NCBI GenBank assembly: GCA_030830285.1 | Contig: JAURNF010000263.1 | Span: forward strand, 1 to 14,678 | DNA: 14,678 bases | Direction of reading: 5' to 3' | Source of the DNA: Candidatus Kapaibacterium sp. | GTDB taxonomy: Bacteria; Bacteroidota; Ignavibacteria; Kapaibacteriales; Kapaibacteriaceae | Shown: in pieces, positions 9,001 to 14,678 of the stretch | How positions within the stretch are numbered: the stretch's first letter is position 1 | Layout of the letters: every line of letters starts with the position of its first letter | The notes under the pieces: model-generated | Told to the model about the DNA's origin: nothing | What the model saw: the letters and a program-made list of their open reading frames with translations, nothing else | Database searches by the model: none | Made by a program: the position numbers and the translations under genes

Positions 9001-9811
9001 ACTCAAACTGGTTAAGTGTATTCCAATCAACGTTCATACGGAACTTATCACCGATACGTCCGCTGACGTTCACCTGGATATTTTGATTGAAAATCGGCGC
9101 TGATTGCGTCTGACCGAGTACCGACGCCGTGCCAAGTCGCTGTGTGTCCCAACGCCATCCCGCTTGGACATTCACCTCACCATTGACGTTGATGGACACC
9201 TCAGGCTTGCCGAAGATTCCAAAGATTGGGCTCTGCGGCAGTGGGATGGTAATGTTCGTGGCTTGGTCAATCAGCACGCCAAGCTCCGCAGCCGACATCG
9301 GCTTCTTCATCTCGTAGGCAATCAGCGACGAATCACGCAGTTTTCGTAGCAATCCCTCACGCTGTTGCTCTAGGTATGCGCCCATCTCAATCGGCACCAT
9401 GGGCGTGACGTCGATGCCCTCAAGCACCTCCCGCATGGTGATGGTACCCATCAAGGAGTCGATCCTACCTGCCGACAAGTACCCCTTCGGGAGCGGAAGC
9501 GTCCGATCTCTCCGTTGGGCCTCGGTGGTACCAAACCGTCTGACGCGCGTTGGGGGGAAGAACGATGGTGAATCGGTGTTCGTCGGATCACCACTGTTGT
9601 ACACGCTATCACGCGCTGTTGTGTCCGATAACGCAATCCGGACAAAGGACGACATCACCCAGCTCAACTGCTGAACACAGACTTCGTGAAGGGGCTCAGC
9701 AGACCGTCGAGACACGCTACGGGTGCGCCCAAACGCCGAAACGGTGATCATGCACATGCATGTCACCGCAATTACTGCCGTCACAGAGCTTCGTGTTGAC
9801 CCGTCAATCAC
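3005..9811 (-). CDS. sprA: T9SS outer-membrane translocon protein SprA (Sov family)
   Basis: A 2268-aa giant outer-membrane protein, close in size to the Flavobacterium SprA (about 2400 aa). SprA forms a very large beta barrel that serves as the outer-membrane channel for type IX secretion cargo. Family landmarks are SPIFGIFGKPEVSINVNGEV (residues 194-213), the FGNVNLETQSTLIGGGQTLF stretch (292-311), DDFESARRYLSFGM near 850, and NDNIDYIEIMMR near 990. The protein then alternates amphipathic beta strands to an outer-membrane-type C-terminal strand (VGIDIRLSISGGR). The frame has no internal stop. The start is GTG at 9811, giving a plausible signal peptide with hydrophobic core VTAVIAVTCMCMITVSA (10-26). 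Only a weak GGTGAG lies upstream, and an in-frame stop at 9836-9838 excludes a longer protein. A downstream ATG at residue 19 or 21 would cut away most of the signal sequence. It lies upstream of parA on the same strand. Confidence 0.95.
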   Translation of the reverse strand: MIDGSTRSSVTAVIAVTCMCMITVSAFGRTRSVSRRSAEPLHEVCVQQLSWVMSSFVRIALSDTTARDSVYNSGDPTNTDSPSFFPPTRVRRFGTTEAQRRDRTLPLPKGYLSAGRIDSLMGTITMREVLEGIDVTPMVPIEMGAYLEQQREGLLRKLRDSSLIAYEMKKPMSAAELGVLIDQATNITIPLPQSPIFGIFGKPEVSINVNGEVNVQAGWRWDTQRLGTASVLGQTQSAPIFNQNIQVNVSGRIGDKFRMNVDWNTLNQFEFNNRFKVGYEGYDDDIIKKVEFGNVNLETQSTLIGGGQTLFGVRADFQFGPLFLKTIASQRRGERQFINARGGTSRQNITVRAYDYARNHFFLDTAYFSIWNTYFKSATPVLPPEGAPLVVAEIEVWESTTDLREVQANEAIAFADLQPIRDRQGERYPASLKSAEIKAGEVERGRFARLEPRRYEVDLNLGTITILNLRSDRYYAVSYRIAGPTTSREDDLTFGTLSSSDGVNERDTLILKLIARQQMQPGFRTLWKRFMKNIYNIGVANVNPQDAKIGMWYYRSTNDSADVLAGAPDKIPTIFRIDQVNNGTGAQPPDGVFDARPPVFNAQRGEITFPSLEPFREGLREYFRKQGNAQLAEEYVFNEVYDTTDLAARLVTAKDRFLIVGEAAGQASGNRIPLTYQLAPGSVRVTLDGAPLREGTDFTIDYYTGTLSILNARALLPNANLNIEYEKNDVFNLTTRTLLGMRADMILFNKRRVNGSIGMTVMNYDQAAIIDRVLPGQEPNANLMLGFDAKFNAELPWLTRALDALPGLDTKAKSTITFNGEWAMVSPTPNKRISTVASDLGKAVAYVDDFESARRYLSFGMTPTLWQHASPAQDRTLWDSDTTAVKFKGKTFWYQKFVPDVAQVDVYPNRARIQGRNNINPIRLVFDPSERGIYNPNPQFLDPKNPRWNDADSLDVRAQTQAYLNEQKPKIWGGLMRLLSPFNTNFDNDNIDYIEIMMRIDSYEPGSRMFVDLGQVSEDIIPNQRLNTEDNPPPNNLIDVGEDRGIDTLVNASERVAYPDPLNREDDPARDDYFFDFAADRQNQNESQFVRYNNFEGNATQSENGQFPDTEILNKNNGQTISLDNSYFRYEVNLNPNPSTNPQIVGGNPSAGWYQFRIPVRQPDSIVGNPLFTNIQYVRIHFQGGIVRVAIADWGVVGSYWLRNHQFQPNVAQSDSVLQVAYVNLEENNAAPDFYTMPPGVQRPQQLQNPDPYQQILLNEQSLVVRARNLRYGEERFAARIFRPWDLFYYRQLAFFVHGDNTMPSTVTPGSAPPAYAFVRFGVDSANYYEYRRPLLRGWQDLRINVADMTAVKQQRDQMRTNDRQEFPVPGDPQGVFAIKGNPIMTRVSFFGFGVANPAERYPNELSTTMWVDELRVVEPIDDNDWAGVASTTLKLADIGDFTASINHSTPNFHRLEERFGNRLQTTSWNATLQVGLEKFLPQEMRETKIPITYTHNELAETPLFQAQNDVNLEAAAQATARDTLANGATQEAADRAAEEVRRRSQRVRVQDQWALTGLRLGIPTKAWYIDDIFNKLTFNFAYAQEFERSQVVQQRFDWRWRFRVDYAVTLPAKYHVSPLKFLGDVWGLKAYKDTKINFLPQTITANIGMTRARTTEQSRFLLQPSPIVREFLSEQTFGFNWRIVENGFLSPVLDYKAVSGSTLVPLELDANGRQRSGGQLASQMFFSNGRMLDLGMNNMFNQTVTMSFRPRLPEILGLSRLLETTGSYNVNFGLMDPLQPDPAQRDVVRTARYTSTFRLSPVFRWRQIGTEIFGASTKGSTNVLSVIQEILFGFDNFTFTFNQANTAVNNGVLGGTGFTNLWARSLTFRDNDAIWGPSTAYQLGLVSNPHGGISMVGSPVFPFFRFETTPGLRPANAVMQDDYNQRSTFQFQTNRPLWPGATLDLNMRTDIGYTRNQRVVTDANGIPTFTNVNKRQTLERSFISFPDMPFGLFGNNVESVIRLYNERKAVIEADADTIGRSLRLLDALGESFRDGFSALSLFNGELGRILPSLNWTLRWDGIEKIGPFKGLAQRIFVEHAYQGTYTENARINDNGRIVEVQQIRAGFTPMIGVNMSFDERRLNGLLTATARYNVTTTHGLNASARSTISRETAHELQIQASYIRRGVSLKFLGLDLQNDMEFSFNTQVRRNLRAQYDVLDYKGPDGSLVDGTTQITIEPRARYTISNRVTASAFFRYEGNFSEGAANPGFSTSQVGIDIRLSISGGR

Positions 9812-9992
9812 GCCAGGCAGCTCACCAAGTGGTTGTTATACGTTGTAGTGCTCATACCGAAATCGGCATGCAAGCAGTGTACCAAACGGTGAGAATACGC
9901 CCCCGCGATGAATGTTGATGATGAACAATATACGTCGTAACGTACTTTTGCAGTTTGCACGAAGTACTCGTATTCCTATTGCATTAGGCCTC
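9812..9992. promoter_or_regulatory. Divergent promoter region between sprA and the GH2-like gene
   Basis: The only place in the window where transcription diverges, so it should hold promoters for both blocks. On the plus strand there is a match to the Bacteroidetes -7 consensus at 9943-9950 (entered separately). A perfect inverted repeat TACGT-CGTA-ACGTA lies at 9931-9944, and CCGA-AA-TCGG lies at 9857-9866. On the minus strand TATAAC near 9834-9839 could be a -10 box for sprA, but no matching -35 is evident at the right distance. No CIRCE operator (TTAGCACTC-N9-GAGTGCTAA) is present. Confidence 0.5.
9943..9950 (+). promoter_or_regulatory. Possible Bacteroidetes-type -7 box (TAnnTTTG) for the GH2-hrcA-grpE-dnaJ block
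   Basis: TACTTTTG matches the Bacteroidetes primary-sigma consensus TAnnTTTG exactly. Transcription would begin about 7 nt downstream and give a leader of about 35 nt before the ATG at 9993. The nearest upstream TTG is at 9915-9917, a 25-nt spacing, slightly longer than the usual 17-23. Whether this lineage uses the Bacteroidetes consensus is an assumption. Confidence 0.3.
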
Positions 9993-12581
9993 ATGATCCG
10001 TCGCTTTTCACTCCTGCTCTGCTGCCTCCTCGCCACCACGTCGCTTCTATCGGCAGGCGATGCGGATTACGTACAACTCGGACCTGAACAGATTTCAACG
10101 TTTATCCCGAGCGAAACACGCACAGTCATCAATCTGAGCGGTACATGGCAGCGCGTCGTCGATGAATCCATGGAACCACTCGAGATTCCCGGCTCACTCG
10201 AGCTTGGGGCATCGGTGACGCTCCGTCGGACAATCAATGTGCCTGCGTCAATGGTCAGCAGACATGCATGGAACATGTACTTTCTTGGCATTGTCGACGA
10301 GTTCGAGCTCCGAATAAACGGACGCTATATCATGCGGTATCCTGGCGGTATGACGCCGTTCACAGTTACGATCCCAGACCGAGCGATCCAGCCAGGCAAC
10401 AACACAATCGAGCTTACCATCGCGCCGACGAGCGAACTGACGTCACTTGTTGAGCGTTTTGCCCGGAGTGCACGCACACGCAGCATGGGCCTACTCCGCG
10501 AGGTCTTCCTGATCGGAACCCCTCATGTATGGACCAGTGACGTTCATGTGCGTACTTCCCTCTCGAACGGATATGGTTCTGTGCGTGTCAAGGCTACCGT
10601 AAGCGGCGGAATGGTCGAGCGTCTGTCAGGGGGCCTGCAAACCGGAAATGCACTCACCCAAGGTAAAGCCACTGTAGCAGTAGAAGCTCTGCTTCGTTCA
10701 AAGCGTGATGGCATTGTCGTGGCGCGTTCTGGTGCTTTGCTGACGACGATCGAGCGCTCCCGTCAGCAAAGTGTGAATCTCAATGTTGGCATCGGACAGC
10801 CACAACGTTGGAGTGTCAATCATCCAGATCTCTACGACCTCGTGATTCAGATCACACGCGAGGGCCAGCAGGTCGACATCTATTCTACTCCAGTTGGTTT
10901 CCGCACCGTTTCAGTTGCGAGTTCCTCAGCTGGACGTACGATCATGATCAACGATACTACTACAGCTATTCACGCGATTGATTACGTCGAGCACTTCCCT
11001 GAGCGAGGCTGCTCGATGTCGTGGAAGCAAATGGAACGCGACGTATCAATGTTAAAGACGCTTGGTGTGAATGTCATACGTCTTCGCGGCGCGACACCGC
11101 ACCCATATCTGATAGCGCTGTGCGACAAATACGGATTGATGATAATGGCTGAGATTCCAGCCACCGACGTACCGTCTTCGATCATGCATCAGACGGAGAT
11201 TCTTGCGCGCTTGCGCAACATTGCAGAACGTACAGCAACGTATGTCGACAGTCATCCGTCATTGATCGCACTTGGTGTCAGCGACGGACTCGAAGAAGGT
11301 GCTGATGCCGTTGGGTCGTACCATGCCGACATGGTGCAGTTTTTCCGCAAGGCAATGTCAAAGCTTCTCTACAAGGTTGTACAAGCAGGCATGTACAAGA
11401 AGACAAGCGAGGGTGGCTTCGACATCATTGTGATGAGCTTCCGCTCAACACGCGACCGTGATCGATTCAATGAGCTCGTTGGGCCCATCGCACAACAATT
11501 CCGTGCCGCTGCAGTCCTGACTGAATTCGGTTCGCAGCTCTCACCATCGAACACAAACGGTTACGACGATCCACAATCGAATGAAGCACAAGCTCGAGTG
11601 ATTCGCGATTGCTTCCGATCGACATTTGCGTCAGGCCTTGCTGGCGTTGTCATATGGGGATTTGCAGACTACGCTCTTGATCGTCCAACGATGTTGGTTG
11701 ATCACTTCGACGCGTACCTATCTACATCTGGTCTTGTGGACGAATGGCGGCAACCTCGCGTTTCCTACGCGATGTTGAAGTCGCTAATCAATGACGAAAA
11801 GGAACCCCTCATCCAAGCTGATGAGGAGATCTTCACGACACCAATTGTCTTCATCATTGGTGGAATCGTGCTGGCGCTCATCATGACGTTCTTGATCAAT
11901 CGATCACGCCGTTTCCGCGAATATCTCATTCGAGCCATTGCACGTCCGTACAATTTTTACGCTGACATTCGCGACCAACGCATTCTTTCAATTCCGCAAA
12001 CCACATTCTTGGGCATTGTGATTGCAAGCTGCGCTGGCCTTGTCGTTGCATCTGTGCTGTTTTATGCTCGCGTAGATTCGAACCTCGAGTACGTGCTACA
12101 CCTCATTGTTCCGTCAGATTTCGCCTATGAGGTCGTGCGATTCGTATCCTGGCGCCCTACACTTGCCGTGCCTCTCTGGTCTGCAATCGTCTTCGCGCTC
12201 TTCGTGATTGCTGCCAGCCTGCTTCGCATCGGCGCAATGTTTGTCAAGGCTCGCATCTATTTCCGCGACACATTCACGATTGTCGTGTGGTCATCTCTTC
12301 CACTGGTAGTACTCCTGCCTATTGGAGTAGCGCTGTATCAAGCATTGAGCACCGACGCATTGTCGCTCTGGGTTCCTGTGCTGATTCTAGCACTGGTTGT
12401 GTGGTCACTCCTGCGCACACTTCGTGCAACGTCTGTGGTGTTTGATGTGCCATCAAGCATTGTGTATTCAATCGGATTGGGACTCGTAGTAGCGATGGCG
12501 GTGATCCTTCTGATTACATGGAACGCATCCTACGAGGCATTCGACTTCTTACGCTACTACTTCACGGTTGTAAGCGCCTAA
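9993..12581 (+). CDS. GH2-like (beta-galactosidase/glucuronidase fold) protein fused to a Yip1-like membrane domain; likely degenerate active site
   Basis: An 862-aa protein from the ATG at 9993, which directly precedes a signal peptide (MIRRFSLLLCCLLATTSLLS). The frame is open back to 9912, but that start would bury the signal in 27 extra residues and would lie before the likely promoter. Domains: a GH2 sugar-binding jelly roll at about 45-180 (LSGTW at 48-52); an Ig-like sandwich at about 180-300 ending in VGFRTV (301-306); a TIM barrel at about 315-590 with MERDVSMLKTLGVNVIR and LCDKYGLMIMAE. Where active GH2 enzymes have LGNE, with the acid/base Glu, this reads LGVSD (427-431). The nucleophile-region motif LTEFG is kept, with Glu511. 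A six-helix membrane region follows (about 616-636, 672-691, 725-745, 760-781, 791-808, 823-844), and the last five helices resemble a Yip1 domain. The barrel would face the periplasm. The role is unknown; sugar binding without hydrolysis is an inference. The next gene, hrcA, starts 7 nt after the stop. Confidence 0.82.
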   Translation: MIRRFSLLLCCLLATTSLLSAGDADYVQLGPEQISTFIPSETRTVINLSGTWQRVVDESMEPLEIPGSLELGASVTLRRTINVPASMVSRHAWNMYFLGIVDEFELRINGRYIMRYPGGMTPFTVTIPDRAIQPGNNTIELTIAPTSELTSLVERFARSARTRSMGLLREVFLIGTPHVWTSDVHVRTSLSNGYGSVRVKATVSGGMVERLSGGLQTGNALTQGKATVAVEALLRSKRDGIVVARSGALLTTIERSRQQSVNLNVGIGQPQRWSVNHPDLYDLVIQITREGQQVDIYSTPVGFRTVSVASSSAGRTIMINDTTTAIHAIDYVEHFPERGCSMSWKQMERDVSMLKTLGVNVIRLRGATPHPYLIALCDKYGLMIMAEIPATDVPSSIMHQTEILARLRNIAERTATYVDSHPSLIALGVSDGLEEGADAVGSYHADMVQFFRKAMSKLLYKVVQAGMYKKTSEGGFDIIVMSFRSTRDRDRFNELVGPIAQQFRAAAVLTEFGSQLSPSNTNGYDDPQSNEAQARVIRDCFRSTFASGLAGVVIWGFADYALDRPTMLVDHFDAYLSTSGLVDEWRQPRVSYAMLKSLINDEKEPLIQADEEIFTTPIVFIIGGIVLALIMTFLINRSRRFREYLIRAIARPYNFYADIRDQRILSIPQTTFLGIVIASCAGLVVASVLFYARVDSNLEYVLHLIVPSDFAYEVVRFVSWRPTLAVPLWSAIVFALFVIAASLLRIGAMFVKARIYFRDTFTIVVWSSLPLVVLLPIGVALYQALSTDALSLWVPVLILALVVWSLLRTLRATSVVFDVPSSIVYSIGLGLVVAMAVILLITWNASYEAFDFLRYYFTVVSA

Positions 12582-12588
12582 GGGTGTG

Positions 12589-13650
12589 ATGATACCGGTC
12601 CTCATTCCAGCAGATCATCGTGAGCTCAACGAGCGCGAGCGCGTCATCCTGCAAGCGATTGTTCAGCTCTTCGTGCTGCACGCTACGCCTGTGGGATCCC
12701 GCGTGGTATCACGTTACCTCGAGCGTACGCTTCCGTTGAGTCCGGCAACCATTCGTAACACGATGGCAGATCTCGAGGCAATGGGCTATATCACCCATCC
12801 TCACACATCTGCTGGAAGAATGCCGACGGATCTCGGATATCGATTCTATGTTGATTCACTGGCCGACTACGCACGTCCGACGCGTGAGGAGCTATCCGCT
12901 GTTGAATTCGACTTGCTTGCCGTACCGCGTGAAAGCGTGATGCGCGATGCTTCCCGACTTCTCGGCACATTGAGTCGACACCTTGCGATGGTACAGTTAC
13001 CACAGGTAACCGAGGCCCGTGTAAAACGCGTTGAGATCATCTCACTCTCGTCAGATCGCCTCCTCGTGATCATCGAACTAGACAGCGATATCGTGAAGAC
13101 GCTAACGCTCGAGTCGAACGATGTAGTTGATCCAACAACGCTACGTGCTGTTACGCAGCAACTCAACGAGCGGTTGGTTGGTCGCCCCTTGAGCTCAATC
13201 TCATCAGTGTTGCCAGATCTGCTTGATTCTTCTGTGAGTTCTTCTCCAGGATTGCTGCGTCTGTTCGTCGATCAGGTGTCGCACTTGCTGCGCTCCCCAA
13301 CGGCTGGCTCAGTGCACATCAGTGGTGCTCAGAACCTCATATCCCAGCCAGAGTTTGATGCACCAGAGCGGCTTCGGAGCGTTATCGAGTTGGTCGAGAA
13401 CGAGGATGTCGTGGTGCACCTGCTTGGTTCGGCAACCGAGGCAGGCCGGATATCGGTGCGGATTGGACATGAACTGTCAGACCCAGCAATGCATGACTAC
13501 AGCTTGATCGCAACGACGTATCGCGCCGGCAATGCAACGGGATCCCTCGGCATTATCGGTCCGCGCCGCATGGATTACGGACGAATGATGTCAATTGTAC
13601 AATTGATGTCATCCGTACTCACACGCACTCTCGGCGATCACACACCATAG
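12589..13650 (+). CDS. hrcA: Heat-inducible transcription repressor HrcA
   Basis: A 353-aa repressor that binds CIRCE operators upstream of chaperone genes; its folding depends on GroEL in studied bacteria. The N-terminal winged helix runs to about residue 90 and holds the family signature SPATIRNTMADLEAMGYIT (51-69), then HPHTSAGRMPT (70-80). A GAF-like central and C-terminal region ends in the typical GxIGPRRMDYGRMM motif. Length is normal (about 340-350). I prefer the ATG at 12589 over the GTG immediately before it, because AAGGG (12580-12584) sits only 1 nt from the GTG but 4 nt from the ATG. The gene begins 7 nt after the GH2-like gene's stop, so the two are probably co-transcribed. It heads an hrcA-grpE-dnaJ group. 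No CIRCE element is visible in front of hrcA or grpE, so autoregulation must act from elsewhere or through a diverged site. Confidence 0.96.
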   Translation: MIPVLIPADHRELNERERVILQAIVQLFVLHATPVGSRVVSRYLERTLPLSPATIRNTMADLEAMGYITHPHTSAGRMPTDLGYRFYVDSLADYARPTREELSAVEFDLLAVPRESVMRDASRLLGTLSRHLAMVQLPQVTEARVKRVEIISLSSDRLLVIIELDSDIVKTLTLESNDVVDPTTLRAVTQQLNERLVGRPLSSISSVLPDLLDSSVSSSPGLLRLFVDQVSHLLRSPTAGSVHISGAQNLISQPEFDAPERLRSVIELVENEDVVVHLLGSATEAGRISVRIGHELSDPAMHDYSLIATTYRAGNATGSLGIIGPRRMDYGRMMSIVQLMSSVLTRTLGDHTP

Positions 13651-13714
13651 CGCCGGTGTTTTCGTCTAAGGCGCAGCCGAATCTTCAATTCGCATCACAA
13701 TCTCAACGCATCAT
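13650..13714 (+). other. hrcA-grpE intergenic spacer
   Basis: About 64 nt. It contains a 5-bp inverted repeat (GCGCC at 13650-13654, GGCGC at 13670-13674) with a 15-nt loop and no U-run after it. That is too weak to call a terminator, although it could modulate read-through. No Shine-Dalgarno is recognisable before the grpE ATG. No CIRCE half site is present. Confidence 0.4.
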
Positions 13715-14245
13715 ATGTCAACATCATCTTCAGAAAACCACGTCCTGCCGGATCCGGAGACGCTGCAACCTGAAACTGCAAATCTCTCCGACCACGAGCT
13801 ACTGCTGAAGGAGCTCGAGGAATGGAAGGACCTTGCACATCGTCGTTCTGCTGAGATCGCAAACATGCAACGTCGCGCTGTGCAAGAACGCGCCGATCTT
13901 GAGCATCGCGCCGCTGAGCGCATGATTCATAAGCTACTCCCAGTTCTTGATGATCTTTATGCTGCTGTCGAGGCAAGCCGTACAAGTTCCGATGCAACTG
14001 CGCTCCAACAAGGCCTTGAGATGATCTACACCAAGACGATGAAGATCTTCGAAGACTCTGGCATCTCCGTCATCGAAGCTGAGGCAGGACAACTCTTCAA
14101 CGTCGACGTGCATGAAGCCCTCATGCTCACGCCATCGGACGTTCCTGAAGGTCATGTCATTCAGACCGTGCAGCGAGGATACGCGCTTCACGAGCGTGTG
14201 CTGCGTCACGCAAAGGTGATCACATCTGCTGGTCCAACTCAATAA
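13715..14245 (+). CDS. grpE: Nucleotide exchange factor GrpE
   Basis: A 176-aa co-chaperone that releases ADP from DnaK. A short polar, acidic N-terminus is followed by a long charged helical region (about 24-70, LLLKELEEWKDLAHRRSAEI...), the paired-helix dimerisation stalk. The C-terminal beta domain carries the GrpE signature FNVDVHEALM (128-137), VPEGHVIQTVQRGYALHERV (143-162) and LRHAKVI (163-169). Length is within the normal bacterial range (about 170-200). The ATG at 13715 is the only sensible start and has no clear Shine-Dalgarno upstream. It lies 64 nt after hrcA and 21 nt before dnaJ on the same strand, so the three are likely expressed together. dnaK is not adjacent. Confidence 0.97.
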   Translation: MSTSSSENHVLPDPETLQPETANLSDHELLLKELEEWKDLAHRRSAEIANMQRRAVQERADLEHRAAERMIHKLLPVLDDLYAAVEASRTSSDATALQQGLEMIYTKTMKIFEDSGISVIEAEAGQLFNVDVHEALMLTPSDVPEGHVIQTVQRGYALHERVLRHAKVITSAGPTQ

Positions 14246-14266
14246 CACATCACTCTGAAGTCTATC

Positions 14267-14678
14267 ATGTCACAACGCGACTACTACGAAGTTCTGGGCG
14301 TCACACGTTCTGCATCTGCCGATGACATCAAGTCGGCCTATCGCAAGCTTGCGATGCAGTATCATCCCGATCGCAATCCAGACAATCCGGACGCCGAGAC
14401 GAAGTTCAAGGAGGCTGCAGAGGCCTACGAAGTGCTTTCCAACCCAGAGAAGCGTTCGCGGTACGATCAGTTCGGTCACGCAGGAATGCGGGGTGGACAA
14501 GACTACCATCAGTACAGCAACATCAACGACATCTTTAGTGCCTTTGGCGACATTTTCGGTCAGTCCATCTTTGGCGATATGTTCGGTCAGCAACGTTCAG
14601 GTGGACGTCGCCGCTCGCACAAAGAGCCAGGTGCAGATCTTAAAGTCCGCATGCCCCTTTCCCTTGAAGACATTGCAA
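14267..14678 (+). CDS. dnaJ: Chaperone protein DnaJ (3' end outside window)
   Basis: I read the frame by hand from the ATG at 14267 to the right edge: 137 codons of a protein normally about 370-390 aa. It starts MSQRDYYEVLGVTRSA, followed by the J-domain with helix II SAYRKLAMQYHPDRN, the HPD motif at residues 33-35 that stimulates DnaK ATPase, and EAAEAYEVLSNPEKRSRYDQ. The G/F region (about 70-112) is rather poor in glycine and holds repeated short phenylalanine segments (NDIFSAFGDIFGQSIFGDMF), then a basic GGRRR cluster. GADLKVRMPLSLEDIA is the start of the C-terminal substrate-binding domain I, so this is a full-type DnaJ or a CbpA-like protein. The zinc-finger region that would decide lies outside. 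The grpE neighbour favours true DnaJ. The start is 21 nt after grpE, with only a weak purine stretch (TGAAG) upstream. Confidence 0.93.
   Translation, partial: MSQRDYYEVLGVTRSASADDIKSAYRKLAMQYHPDRNPDNPDAETKFKEAAEAYEVLSNPEKRSRYDQFGHAGMRGGQDYHQYSNINDIFSAFGDIFGQSIFGDMFGQQRSGGRRRSHKEPGADLKVRMPLSLEDIA

Noticed and set aside
9912..9992. 27-residue N-terminal extension of the GH2-like protein
   Set aside because: It would place the signal peptide internally and begins upstream of the best promoter candidate. The ATG at 9993 directly precedes a standard signal sequence.
13650..13674. GCGCC...GGCGC as a terminator after hrcA
   Set aside because: The stem is only five pairs with a 15-nt loop and no following T-tract; grpE follows closely on the same strand.
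14270..14593. 107-codon minus-strand frame at the right edge
   Set aside because: It is antisense to the J-domain and G/F region of dnaJ, which are unmistakable.

Overview
The window comes from a Bacteroidota/Chlorobi-type genome. The evidence is two type IX secretion system (T9SS) outer-membrane proteins, SprA (2268 aa) and a PorQ-type protein, which are hallmarks of the Bacteroidetes-Chlorobi-Ignavibacteria-Kapabacteria assemblage. Base composition looks near 50% GC by eye, and most genes lack strong Shine-Dalgarno sequences. A Kapabacteria-like or deep Chlorobi-group member is my best guess. It rests on gene content only, not on a search.

Layout. Positions 1-9811 are one minus-strand block, read from right to left: sprA (T9SS translocon), a 110-nt spacer, parA, parB, a YbgC/FadM-type acyl-CoA thioesterase, and porQ, which runs off the left edge. 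From parA onward the genes are very tightly packed: 8-nt gap, 3-nt gap, then a 4-nt ATGA overlap. They almost certainly form one operon. Positions 9812-9992 are a divergent promoter region. Positions 9993-14678 are a plus-strand block: a glycoside hydrolase family 2 (GH2)-like protein fused to a multi-pass membrane domain, then hrcA 7 nt later, grpE, and dnaJ, which runs off the right edge.

How the genes work together. ParA/ParB are the chromosome segregation pair. SprA and PorQ belong to the machinery that exports and anchors T9SS cargo, so segregation and secretion genes are physically interleaved here. HrcA, GrpE and DnaJ are the heat-shock repressor, the DnaK nucleotide-exchange factor and the J-domain co-chaperone; dnaK is not between them.

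Most of the window is recognisable core genome. I saw no mobile element, CRISPR array, tRNA, rRNA or disrupted gene. The least ordinary item is the GH2-like membrane fusion. It keeps the family nucleophile region but appears to have lost the acid/base Asn-Glu pair, and it leads the heat-shock operon.
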